Source of the DNA: JAXMBN01 sp046349875
GTDB taxonomy: Bacteria; Planctomycetota; Planctomycetia; Pirellulales; Pirellulaceae
Direction of reading: 5' to 3'
NCBI GenBank assembly: GCA_046349875.1
Contig: JAXMBN010000032.1
Location: 1-60,393, forward strand
Length of the DNA stretch: 60,393 bases
Shown: positions 35,535 through 44,641 of the stretch, in pieces
Layout: every line of letters begins with the position of its first letter
Position numbering within the stretch: the first letter of the stretch is position 1
Translations under genes and position numbers: made by a program
Notes under the pieces: model-generated
Told to the model about the DNA's origin: nothing
Databases searched by the model: none
What the model saw: the letters and a program-made list of their open reading frames with translations, nothing else

Positions 35535-38500
35535 ATGAGTATGGTTTTCTTGGCAGGGGAAGTGGTCTCGGAATATGGCCTCCGCATCAAGCAAGAACTC
35601 AACCGCCGAAATCTTTGGGTGAATGCGTACTCCAATGCAGCTCCTTGCTATATCCCCAGCGAAGCAGTGCTCAAGGCTGGTGGATATGAAGGAGGTGGCG
35701 CCATGATCTACTACGATCAGCCGACGCGTCTTGCCCCTGGGCTCGAACAGAAGATCATGGATGTTGTACTGAGTCAAAATCGCGAAACCTTTCCATCGCC
35801 AACACAAATCCATCGCACAGCGGGAGTTCTTCCAAAAGCCCCCGAGCAATCGTTGAAGACATTGAAGACAACATCCAATTTGCAAATTGAGTTGGTCGCT
35901 TCGGAACCGTTGCTCGCATCGCCCGTTGCGGTCGATTTTAGTGCCGATGGCAAAGTTTGGTTGGCCGAGATGGTGGACTATCCCGCTGGTCGCGAAGGTG
36001 ACTACCAACCCGGAGGACAAGTGCGATTGTTATGGTCCTCGCGGGGTGACGGAAACTTGGATCGGTCGAGCGTCTTCGTGGACAACATTCCATTTCCGAC
36101 AGGAGTGACTTGCTGGCGGGAGGGTGTCCTCATTTGCGCCGCTCCCGATATTCTGTATGCTGCAGATCAAGATGAGGATGGTCGAGCCGATGTGGTTCGC
36201 AAACTCTACTCGGGATTCGGAGTGGATAATTTTCAAGCTCGAGTCAACAGCTTGGAATATGGACTGGACGGTTGGGTCTATGGTTCCTGTGGACTCTTCG
36301 GAGGAACCATCTATTGCCACGTTACCAATAAAGAAGTTGCGTTAGGCGATCGAGATTTTCGTATTCGTCCCGATACGGGTGAAATAGAACCGGCAGTTGG
36401 CAGAACGCAACAAGGAAGGGTGCGCGACGATTGGGGAAATTGGTATGGGTGCAACAATAGCGCTCTTGGATACCATTATCCTCTACCCGATGAGTACACT
36501 CGCCGGAATCCCCATGCTCCTCCCGCGCCACCACTGGCTTCTCTTCCCGCAACAGCCGAAGAAAGCCATCTCATTCCAGCCAATCCATCCTTGCAGCTCT
36601 TCGAGCTTTCAGGCGCCGCAGGATTGCCAACCGCAGCATGCGGAATGGGTGTTTACCGTGACTCAAAGCTAGGCGCGAATTACCAAGATGATGTCTTTAC
36701 ATGCGAACCCGTCAATCTATTGGTCCATCGCATGAAATTGACCCCCAAAGGATCGACCTTCCAAGGCAAACGCGTTCCTGAAGAGGTGGACCGCGAGTTC
36801 CTCTCTTCGACCGATACTTGGTTTCGCCCGGTTCAGGTCCGTACAGCCCCTGATGGATCCCTATGGATTCTCGATATGTATCGCTTCATCATCGAGCACC
36901 CGCGATGGATCCCGACGGAAGTCGTATCCAAACTCGATACCCGCGCTGGAAGTGGAATGGGACGTATCTATCGCGTTCGTCAAGCCAATGCCCCGGCTGC
37001 TGCATGGCCGCGTTTGGATCACATGACGTCGGAACAATTGGTGGACGCGTTGGATTCAGACAATGGATGGCAAAGAGACATGGCGATGCAACTTCTGCAT
37101 TGGAAGAAGGAAACCAAGGTCTCGGCCTATTTGTCAACCAAAATTCGCGAATGGAAGAATCCTCGTTCCATCGTTCAAGGACTAGCAACATTGGCGTTGC
37201 TCGATGGATTGAATCGTGAAACCATTCATTGGGGACTTGGACACCCATCGCCTCATGTGCGAAGGGAATCTCTTAAGCACGCCGAATCGCATGTGTCCAA
37301 AGGAAATATGGACGACGAACTGATTCGACTTGTCATGACCTCAGTGGAAGATATTGATCCCCAAGTACGACTGCAAGCGATCTTCGTACTGGGAACATTG
37401 CCTTCCGAAGCCGTGGGTACTTCCTTAGTTCGCGGGTTATTGCACACCGAATCGGATCGCTTTATCGAAGCAGCTGTCCTGAGCAGCCTCAACGATAGGA
37501 ACCTCCCATCCTTTGTCGACGCTTTCATGAAAGCGGATGAGAAAGCGCACAACAAGTATGCATCTCGCGTCTTGCCAGTCGCCTTTTCCATGGCTCCTCC
37601 TTCCTTGGCGAGCCAAATCGTTTTGGCCACCACGCAAGCCTCAGACAAAACTATTTCCGCTTGGAAATGGCAAACACTGTCTTCGATCCTTTCCCGACTA
37701 GAACGTCGCCCTGAGCTTCGGAACTCGCCAGAATTTTCGCGAGTCCTCGTGGCCATCGATACAGCAATTGATCAAGCGAAATCCACCGCAGCCGATGAAA
37801 CCAACAAGGAGCCCCTTCGAATTCTTGCGCTATCGCTGCTCAACCGACGCGGTCAAGAACGTGCATTGCCTGCAGAATACTTTGAAGTTTTCTTAACTCC
37901 GAAGACGCCTATCACGATTCAAAATGCGGCGATCAAGACGTTGGCTCGCAGAACGGACAGCACCACCCCCAAGGTTCTCTTATCGGCATGGGACCAACTA
38001 TCCCCTTCGGTGCGCGAAACAGTTGTCGAAGTATTCATGAGCCGATCTCCCTGGATCTCGACGATGCTCGATCAAATCGGACAGGGACGCATCTCTGCGA
38101 CCGAGATCAACGCCACACGACGTCAGATCTTGTTGGAGCATCCCGACAACAAGATTCGGTCTCTGGCGGAAACGGCCTTCGTTGGAAAACTCGATTCGAA
38201 TCGTGAAAAATTACTACGCGAGTATGGAGAAGCACTTCGCTTACCTCGCAACGCAGATCATGGACGAGAACTCTTTGGAAAACACTGCGCCCTTTGCCAC
38301 CGCCGCAGCCATATCGGACACTCGGTCGGACCAGACCTGGATCCACTTTCTAATAAACCATCTCTCTTCTTTGTTCAGGAAATCTTGGACCCCAATCGCA
38401 ACCTCGATTCTCGCTACACTTCTTACACTGCGTTGATGGAATCGGGACAGACAGTGACTGGCCTTCTGGCCTCGGAATCATCTTCGGCCATTACACTGCG

Positions 38501-39488
38501 AGGTCCGGAAGGGAAAGAAGAAGTCTTGAATCGCGATGAGATCGCGTCCATAACCTCGCGTAAAGCAAGTCTTATGCCCGAGGGCTTCGAGAAAATGATG
38601 TCTCAACAAGACTTAGCCGATCTCATAGCCTTTCTAACGAAACCATCTGAGAATCAAGAATCGGTTTCCAACAAGCTCACTCCGGAAGCGATTGCCAAGG
38701 CTGCAGAGACCATACTGCATGGTCCAGAAGAGGCTCGCATTCAAGCCATTCAATCGAGTCTTCAGGATGCGGACTATGTCATCCTCGCTATGCTGCGTCA
38801 GTTGCGTCCAGACAACGAATATGAACTGATTCCTTGGATATGGCGAGTCTCCATTGCAGCTGGAAAACAGGCCGACCCAGCGATGATCCACCGAGTACTC
38901 GATATCGCCATGCCCGCACCGGAGGAAAAACTTCGCGATTGGCAGGCCGTCGTGATCGGAGGTGGCATCATCAATGGACTCAGCATTCAACATCATTCTC
39001 CAAAAGCATTTCTTGCAGCGATCACTTCGGTGACTCCAGAACTCGCTCAACGGTGGCAACACACGCTCGACGAATCGGTCGCTATGACATCCAATGAATC
39101 GGTTCCAGTAGGCACGCGCTACGATGCATTGCGGATCATTGCTTTGTTGCCCGAACAAGCATGCATACCAATTCTTAGCAAATTTCTCACCAAGTCTTCC
39201 GATGCCGAATTGCAGATGGGTAGCGTTAGTGGATTGGTCGATGTTGCGGGTTCGGGGTCCAGCCAAATGTTGATCGATACGATGGCGGATCTTCATCCCA
39301 ACAATCGGGAACTCGCGCTAGAAGGTTTGCTGCGGACCAATCCTCGCAGAGCACAGTTACTCGAGGGAGTGCTCGGAGGTAAGATTCAACCGCAATGGAT
39401 ATCCCCAGAGCGCCGCGCTACTTTGCGTTCGGCTACGGATCCCGAGATCGTGCGCCGATACGATCGAGCTTTTCCGATCACACCCTAG
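35535..39488 (+). CDS. Ceramidase tail + PVC-type dehydrogenase + HEAT + cytochrome c, 1317 aa
   Basis: Clean frame of 1317 residues. Residues 1-80 are the ceramidase end (VFLAGEVVSEYGLRIKQELN, WVNAYSNAAPCYIPSEAVLK, GYEGGGAMIYYDQP). Residues about 110-480 are a six-bladed PVC-type membrane-bound dehydrogenase propeller (VWLAEMVDYPAGREGDYQPG, FPTGVTCWREGVLICAAPDI, RAPDGSLWILDMYRFIIEHP-like). Residues 490-900 are HEAT repeats. A haem c site CALCH lies at residue about 917 (GRELFGKHCALCHRRSHIGH, then VGPDLDPLSNKP) in the planctomycete haem-binding module, followed by more HEAT. Likely exported; electrons would pass from the propeller to the haem. The internal start codon is an artefact of the frameshifts upstream. 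The dehydrogenase substrate is unknown. Confidence 0.85.
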   Translation: MSMVFLAGEVVSEYGLRIKQELNRRNLWVNAYSNAAPCYIPSEAVLKAGGYEGGGAMIYYDQPTRLAPGLEQKIMDVVLSQNRETFPSPTQIHRTAGVLPKAPEQSLKTLKTTSNLQIELVASEPLLASPVAVDFSADGKVWLAEMVDYPAGREGDYQPGGQVRLLWSSRGDGNLDRSSVFVDNIPFPTGVTCWREGVLICAAPDILYAADQDEDGRADVVRKLYSGFGVDNFQARVNSLEYGLDGWVYGSCGLFGGTIYCHVTNKEVALGDRDFRIRPDTGEIEPAVGRTQQGRVRDDWGNWYGCNNSALGYHYPLPDEYTRRNPHAPPAPPLASLPATAEESHLIPANPSLQLFELSGAAGLPTAACGMGVYRDSKLGANYQDDVFTCEPVNLLVHRMKLTPKGSTFQGKRVPEEVDREFLSSTDTWFRPVQVRTAPDGSLWILDMYRFIIEHPRWIPTEVVSKLDTRAGSGMGRIYRVRQANAPAAAWPRLDHMTSEQLVDALDSDNGWQRDMAMQLLHWKKETKVSAYLSTKIREWKNPRSIVQGLATLALLDGLNRETIHWGLGHPSPHVRRESLKHAESHVSKGNMDDELIRLVMTSVEDIDPQVRLQAIFVLGTLPSEAVGTSLVRGLLHTESDRFIEAAVLSSLNDRNLPSFVDAFMKADEKAHNKYASRVLPVAFSMAPPSLASQIVLATTQASDKTISAWKWQTLSSILSRLERRPELRNSPEFSRVLVAIDTAIDQAKSTAADETNKEPLRILALSLLNRRGQERALPAEYFEVFLTPKTPITIQNAAIKTLARRTDSTTPKVLLSAWDQLSPSVRETVVEVFMSRSPWISTMLDQIGQGRISATEINATRRQILLEHPDNKIRSLAETAFVGKLDSNREKLLREYGEALRLPRNADHGRELFGKHCALCHRRSHIGHSVGPDLDPLSNKPSLFFVQEILDPNRNLDSRYTSYTALMESGQTVTGLLASESSSAITLRGPEGKEEVLNRDEIASITSRKASLMPEGFEKMMSQQDLADLIAFLTKPSENQESVSNKLTPEAIAKAAETILHGPEEARIQAIQSSLQDADYVILAMLRQLRPDNEYELIPWIWRVSIAAGKQADPAMIHRVLDIAMPAPEEKLRDWQAVVIGGGIINGLSIQHHSPKAFLAAITSVTPELAQRWQHTLDESVAMTSNESVPVGTRYDALRIIALLPEQACIPILSKFLTKSSDAELQMGSVSGLVDVAGSGSSQMLIDTMADLHPNNRELALEGLLRTNPRRAQLLEGVLGGKIQPQWISPERRATLRSATDPEIVRRYDRAFPITP

Positions 39489-39493
39489 TTCTT

Positions 39494-39850
39494 GGTTTTT
39501 GAAGTTGCGCAATTGAATGTTCGGCGTCCAGAAAATCTTGAATATCACAACCCGAAGCGTCAGCAAGGGATGAAATACAACACAACTCGAAGCGTCAGTT
39601 TTGAAGTTACACTAAAGAGCGTTCTGCGTGCAGAACGCCCAAATTTTCACAACCCGACGCGTCAGCGAGGGACCAAATAACTCATATCACGAAGCGTCAG
39701 CGAGGGATGTCTCGGACAAGGCAAAATCACTGCAAAAGTTAGTCCCTCGCTGACGCATCGGGTTGTGATAATACTCCAATGCGCAACTTCAAGACTGATG
39801 CTTCGGGTTGTGATAATACTCAATGCCGCTTCAAAATTCTTGGTTGAGGA
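39494..39850. repeat. Planctomycete AACCCGAAGCGTCAGCGAGG repeat cluster, inverted arrangement
   Basis: Plus-orientation cores lie at about 39546-39570, 39587-39600 (partial), 39649-39673 and 39688-39709; minus-orientation cores at 39741-39769 and 39799-39816. Each plus unit may carry an upstream TTTTGAAGTT-GCGCA or -ACAC block. A perfect hairpin GCGTTCTGC-GT-GCAGAACGC (39619-39638) sits inside. If translated, the core gives NPKRQRGT-like peptides. It fills the gap between the fusion gene and the GCS2 gene and could act as a bidirectional terminator. Confidence 0.85.
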
Positions 39851-39860
39851 GTCGATTGCG

Positions 39861-41256
39861 ATGGGGCAGAAATGAGGCTCTCATTTTCATCATGATGAGT
39901 TTCGCAGATTCTATGCGGCCTTCTCATGTGCTGAACCACTCCTCCAACAGCGGATGTGCGAAGGTGCATTTTCCGAACGATCTTACCAAGCTGGATTGGA
40001 ACTTGAACTTTGCCTCGTCGACTCTTCGTTCGAACCAGCACCTCGAAATGAGACCTGCTGACTTCGCTTCAAGATCCAGTGTGGTCATGGAGCTATCAGT
40101 ACAATCTTGAATTCAATGTCGATCCTGCACCTTTGGTAAGTGGAATTCGACGCTTGCATCGCATGCAGAATCTCGCATCGATGCCAACAGGTTGCGCAAC
40201 ATTTGATCTTCATCTTGTGACGATAGGAATCCTTCCCACGCTCAAGATGAAGACCTATCGCTCAGAGCATGTCGAACTCTCATCGTTATCGTGCGCTCCA
40301 ATGAACAAGTGTTGCGTCTTCCGGCGCGGCAAGCCAGTGCGACTTGATATTGATGGCATGGAGTCGGTGGTCTCGGGAACATCGCGATGTGATGCTCAAG
40401 CAGCTGCCACCTCCTTCCAGCTGCACTTGCAGGTACCTTTAGCAAGATATCGCAAGCGTTGAATTGGTCGACGATACTATCGGCACCCTTGGTCGCCTTA
40501 TCGGCGAATGCACCCTTGTTGTTCAATCGACCCTTGTGGCATGAAACGCGAATTCCACTTTTTGAGCAAGCTGTGTCCATTGCGGGTCCGATTGGAAGAG
40601 TCACCCTTGGCACCGGCTATGTGAAGGATGTGCATGATTGTTTTCAAGAAAACCAGTCACTCTTTCCCGTTTTGTTGCCTCTCGCCTGCAGTGAACAACC
40701 GGCTCACTTTTCTCACGTAAAACTTCATAACGGTACGATTTGGCGATGGAATCGCCCAATTCTCGGAAGCGATCCCGATGGAACACCCCATGTTCGATTG
40801 GAGCAGCGAGTCATGCCCTCAGGCCCATCGATACTCGACATGCAAGCTCAAATGGCCTTCTTCTATGGCGTGATGATCGATCTGCTGGAAAGCCCTTCGA
40901 TCGATTTTGACGATCGACTACCCTTCCTTTTCGCGTGGGAAAACTTTTATCAATCAGCTCGAATGGGATTGAGATCGTCGGTTCATTGGATCGATGGAAA
41001 GAAATGGCCCGTCGTGAAGTTGATCCATGATGTATTGGTGCCTGCAGCAGACCGAGGCCTTGGCTACCTTGGAGTCGATACTTCGGTCGCCAATCGTTGG
41101 CTGGGGATTATCACTGACCGAATTCTCAAGGAACAAAACGGAGCCACTTGGCAGTTGGCCTTCTGGGAGCGATCGGGCCGCGATCCCAATGCATTGGTCC
41201 GTGAATATGTTGCGAGGCAAGCCACAGGAGAGCCCGTCCACACTTGGACACTCTAA
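39861..41256 (+). pseudogene. Glutamate-cysteine-ligase (GCS2)-type carboxylate-amine ligase, 5' part broken
   Basis: The start ATG at 39861 gives MGQ, the family start, then HFHHDEFRRFYAAF, SYQAGLELELCLVDSSFEPA in the same frame after a TGA. Later frames give WSYQYNLEFNVDPAPLV and VTIGILPTLK, GKPVRLDIDGMESV and TSFQLHLQVPLARYRK. From 40459 the frame is clean for 265 codons: LFNRPLWHETRIPLFEQAVS, LHNGTIWRWNRPIL, HVRLEQRVMPSGPSILDMQA. It resembles the GCS2/EgtA-like family that joins glutamate to an amine. About five lesions lie before 40460. It is followed at once by an M14-type hydrolase, and such pairs recur in bacteria. Confidence 0.85.
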
Positions 41257-41303
41257 CGCAGGAGCTTGCCGATGCATCCAACCAGTTTTGTAGAAAGGAA
41301 ACG

Positions 41304-42350
41304 ATGGAACGATTGACAATCAAGGATGAGTTTCCTCCGGGAATGCTCGATGCAAAGGCAGCCGAACTCGTACACTACCTGCAAGGACCGACACTCTATC
41401 GCTTTTCTGGTTCCAAGTCCCCTGCCCTGTTTGTCTCCATTCTTCTGCACGGGAATGAAGATGTCGGTTGGAGAGCGATCCAAAGGCTCTTTCAAAAATA
41501 CCACGACCGAACGTTACCCCGCGAACTTCTATTGTTGATTGGCAATCCACAAGCAGCCGCTCAAGGCGTTCGCAAACTACCGACACAAGAAGACTTCAAT
41601 CGAGTCTGGCCGGGTACCGATCATTCTCCTTCGCCCATCCAAGCCTGTATGGAGGAGATCGTCGAACACTGTCGACATCAAGGACTGTTTGTCAGCATCG
41701 ATCTCCACAACAACACCGGAACCAATCCGCTGTATGGTTGCATCAATGACTTGGAACCGCAAACCATCCAATTGGCCAGCTTGTTTGCTCGAACAATGAT
41801 CTATTTCCAACGTCCCTTGGGAGTGCAATCAGCAGCCATGTCGCACCTTTGCCCATCGCTCACTTGCGAATGCGGGAAGGTTGGCGATCCTCAAGGAGTG
41901 GATCGAGCTTTTGAAGTCGTCGATGCGTGCCTCCATCTGAGTGAACTTCCAAGCCACTTGCCTCCTGAAACGGATTACCATTTGCTGCATACAACGGCAA
42001 CCATCAAAGTCCCAAGCAAGACCCGCATCGCGTGGGACAAAGCGACCGATTCGGACCTGTGGCTACCGCACGATCTCGATCATCGCAATTTCCAGCCCCA
42101 ATCTGTCGGAAGTTCTTGGGGTGAGCTTCGATCAGGGCTTTCGATTCACGACGCGTTTCTCATCACCAACGAAGAAGACCAGTGTGTAACGGAATCCTAT
42201 TTTGCAGTCCAGGATGGTCGCATCCAACTGCTCTGCAACACCATCCCTGCCATGCTTACCCAAAACCTGCAAATCATTCGTGATGATTGCCTTGGCTATT
42301 TCATGGAAGAGATCTGCCTAGCGTTGTCTCAGCGTTGTCTCCAGTGTTGA
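41304..42350 (+). CDS. M14 / succinylglutamate-desuccinylase-like zinc hydrolase
   Basis: Predicted cytosolic zinc carboxypeptidase or amide hydrolase of about 348 aa. Zinc ligands are in SILLHGNEDVGW (H..E) and FVSIDLHNNTGTNP (H), with LLLIGNPQAAAQGVR between, as in the AspA/AstE/M14 group. The ATG at 41304 with AAAGGAAACG upstream is preferred over an ATG at 41244 that would overlap the ligase end. The last residues (ALSQRCLQC) and the stop are coded by the first unit of the tandem repeat that follows. With the ligase before it, an amide-forming and amide-cleaving pair is suggested; the substrate is unknown. Confidence 0.82.
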   Translation: MERLTIKDEFPPGMLDAKAAELVHYLQGPTLYRFSGSKSPALFVSILLHGNEDVGWRAIQRLFQKYHDRTLPRELLLLIGNPQAAAQGVRKLPTQEDFNRVWPGTDHSPSPIQACMEEIVEHCRHQGLFVSIDLHNNTGTNPLYGCINDLEPQTIQLASLFARTMIYFQRPLGVQSAAMSHLCPSLTCECGKVGDPQGVDRAFEVVDACLHLSELPSHLPPETDYHLLHTTATIKVPSKTRIAWDKATDSDLWLPHDLDHRNFQPQSVGSSWGELRSGLSIHDAFLITNEEDQCVTESYFAVQDGRIQLLCNTIPAMLTQNLQIIRDDCLGYFMEEICLALSQRCLQC

Positions 42351-42476
42351 CTCCGATCCCTTGGGAGGCCTTCTCCATCAGCGTTGACTCCAATGTCAAC
42401 TCCCAGTCCTTGGGAGGCCTTCTCTAAAATCCAGCGTTGACTCCAATGTTGACTCCAGTCCATGGGAGTCTTCTCT
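42331..42476 (+). repeat. Three tandem ~45-bp units of the GTTGACTCC...TCCCTTGGGAGG element
   Basis: Units at 42331-42378, 42380-42425 and 42433-42476 share AGCGTTGACTCCAATGTTGA, then CTCCAGTCCcTTGGGAGgCC and TTCTCT. They are longer relatives of the reverse complement of the CCAAGGGACTGGAAGTC element (2571, 8357, 10605). The first unit overlaps the stop of the M14-type gene. Confidence 0.8.
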
Positions 42477-42547
42477 CCTCTCCCAGCCACTTAAAAGTTC
42501 GTTCCTCTTGCTTTCAATCCTTTACGAAGCCACCTTCTCCTTTTTCC

Positions 42548-42967
42548 TTACGGCTTGCCACTCTTGAAGCCATGCTTGATGAGTTCGTCATAGCCAGGTT
42601 TCAACGGACGTACATCGTAGCCGTATTTGGCCAGAACCTTTCCTCCCTTGAGAGCTCGGTAACCCACGGCGCAGTAGGTATAGACGATTTTATCTTTGGG
42701 GAGCTTTTCAGCGACTTCTTTCTCTGAAAACTTATCTTGCAAGTCGCGCCAGTTGAGAAGCACGGCGCCATCGACAACGCCTTTCTGCCATTCCGCTAGA
42801 TCGCGAACATCGACCAACACTGCTTCTTTCGATTCGACTCGCTTCTTGACCGTATCCAGCGAGTCTTTGGTATGTTCAAGCTCTTTGCCAGCTTGCCAAG
42901 CCATCACAGGTTGCAGCACCAAGATCAAGAGGAAAATTGCCGTTCCAGCGATGACAAAACGCGACAT
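42548..42967 (-). CDS. Exported rhodanese-domain protein
   Basis: About 139 aa from the ATG at 42967 (MSRFVIAGTAIFLLILVLQP signal anchor, AWQA cleavage); the frame upstream is not coding-like. One rhodanese domain: EAVLVDVRDLAEWQKGVVDG, LLNWRDLQDKF, and the active loop YTYCAVGYRALKGGKVLAKY with catalytic Cys. A periplasmic sulfur-transfer or redox role is typical but the donor is unknown. It faces the sulfatase gene across a 228-nt divergent gap. The second, shorter frame at 43100 is shadow. Confidence 0.85.
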   Translation of the reverse strand: MSRFVIAGTAIFLLILVLQPVMAWQAGKELEHTKDSLDTVKKRVESKEAVLVDVRDLAEWQKGVVDGAVLLNWRDLQDKFSEKEVAEKLPKDKIVYTYCAVGYRALKGGKVLAKYGYDVRPLKPGYDELIKHGFKSGKP

Positions 42968-43195
42968 GAGTGACTCCTTTGCAAAACTTCTAATCACGAA
43001 TGGATGCCGAGAGGATAGGAAAGTCCCAACGATCCATACTACAATGATGGATTCCTCAAACGAGAATTGGTTACTGCAATCCCTTAAGAATTTTAGCAAT
43101 AATTCTTGCTAGCCAAATCCTTGATTCCTACCCAATGCCTCCCGATCTTGGTGGATGGACCATTTCAACCATTTCTTTCTCGAAAGAGCCTGATA

Positions 43196-44641
43196 ATGCT
43201 GCCAACCTATCGCGTTCTCCGTGCGGCAATCGTATGTGGTTTATGGCTGTTTTTGGGAAACACACTGCGAGCGGAACGGCCTAATATCATTCTGGTGATG
43301 GCCGACGATATGGGTTGGGGACAAACAAGTTATCGCAATCATCCAATCCTCAAGACACCCAACTTGGACTCGATGGCTGCCAGCGGCCTTCGGTTCGAAC
43401 GATTCTATGCCGGTTGTCCCGTTTGCTCGCCAACGCGAGCCAGCGTGCTCACCGGTCGCACTCCCGACCGAACCGGTGTGCTCAATCATGGCTATGCGCT
43501 CCGACTTCAAGAAAAGACTCTTGCGCAAGCCTTGCAAAAGGCAGGCTATGTTACGGGTCATTTCGGCAAATGGCACTTGAATGGATTTAAGGGGCCAGGC
43601 GCACCTGTTCTATCTGATGATCCGCGACATCCTGGGCACTTTGGATTTGATGAATGGGTATCGGTCACCAACTTCTTCGATCAAAGCCCTCTCATGGCTC
43701 GCGGCGGCAAGGTCGAGTCCTTTGAAGGGGACTCTTCAGATATTGCCGTTCGACTCGTTAACGATTTTTTGACGCGGCATCACCATAACGACAAGCCCAT
43801 GTTCGCTGTTGTTTGGTTTGGATCTCCTCATAGTCCATTCAAAGCATTGCCCGAAGACCGAAAACCGTTTGAAGCTCTCAAGCCTGCCTCAGCGGAACAT
43901 TACGGCGAACTGGTTGCACTCGATCGCGCAGTAGGAACATTGCGAGCCAAGCTCCGGGACTTGCACATCGAGAAGAATACGCTCCTCGTCTTTTGTAGTG
44001 ACAATGGTGGTTTGCCGGAGATCGTTCCTGATACCGTTGGTGGACTTCGTGGCAATAAGTCCTCTGTCTACGAAGGAGGACTACGAGTTCCAGGCATCAT
44101 CGAATGGCCTGAAAAAATCCAACCACGCATCATCTCCTACCCAGCCTGCACGATGGATCTGTTTCCCACGATCGCTGAAATCGTAGGGCTCCCCCAGAAT
44201 CGTTCCTTCAACCGATCGACGGGATTAGCCTTTGCCAATACGTTTCAACGCGATCCTGCACGTCGGCCTCAACCCATTGGCTTTCGATTTGGGAACAAGA
44301 CGGCATGGATCGACAACGAGTACAAGATTGTGTCCAACAACTATGCCAAAGGCGAGTTTGCGCTCTACAACTTGCACGATGATCCAACCGAGTCGCGTGA
44401 CCTTTCCTCCGAGAATTCCTCGCGATTCCAACAGCTTCGGTCGGATTGGGAATCATGGAACGCATCCGTGTCTCGCAGTTTCGAAGGACTCGACTATCCA
44501 GAAAAACAAGTCCTGCCTCCCGATCCAGAATCGATCTTCTGGTACGACAGCCCACGCTATCAATCCTATTTGACTCAGTGGAAAGACCGATGGGAATTCA
44601 AGACCTACATGCAGAATCGCAAGAAGCAATCGCAACCATGA
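43196..44641 (+). CDS. Secreted formylglycine-dependent sulfatase
   Basis: Exported arylsulfatase-type hydrolase of 481 aa. The ATG at 43196 begins a signal peptide (MLPTYRVLRAAIVCGLWLFL, LRAERP). Metal-binding PNIILVMADDMGWGQ follows; the active-site motif CSPTRASVLTGRTP puts the Cys that is converted to formylglycine at residue 77. Further features are GHFGKWHLNGFKGPG, the HSPF and CSDNGG motifs, and LYNLHDDPTESRDLS near the C-terminus. Such enzymes remove sulfate from algal polysaccharides. A stop/start overlap (ATGA at 44638) couples it to the next gene. The activating enzyme is not in the window. Confidence 0.92.
   Translation: MLPTYRVLRAAIVCGLWLFLGNTLRAERPNIILVMADDMGWGQTSYRNHPILKTPNLDSMAASGLRFERFYAGCPVCSPTRASVLTGRTPDRTGVLNHGYALRLQEKTLAQALQKAGYVTGHFGKWHLNGFKGPGAPVLSDDPRHPGHFGFDEWVSVTNFFDQSPLMARGGKVESFEGDSSDIAVRLVNDFLTRHHHNDKPMFAVVWFGSPHSPFKALPEDRKPFEALKPASAEHYGELVALDRAVGTLRAKLRDLHIEKNTLLVFCSDNGGLPEIVPDTVGGLRGNKSSVYEGGLRVPGIIEWPEKIQPRIISYPACTMDLFPTIAEIVGLPQNRSFNRSTGLAFANTFQRDPARRPQPIGFRFGNKTAWIDNEYKIVSNNYAKGEFALYNLHDDPTESRDLSSENSSRFQQLRSDWESWNASVSRSFEGLDYPEKQVLPPDPESIFWYDSPRYQSYLTQWKDRWEFKTYMQNRKKQSQP

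Noticed and set aside
39492..39680. 62-codon frame with NPKRQQGM and NPTRQRGT
   Set aside because: It is the translated intergenic repeat, a common false gene in planctomycete annotations.
39494..39850. Possible CRISPR array
   Set aside because: Repeat cores occur in both orientations, spacing is irregular and no cas gene is near.
42331..42476. Possible CRISPR or attachment site
   Set aside because: The units are contiguous variants of one sequence without unique spacers, and there is no integrase.
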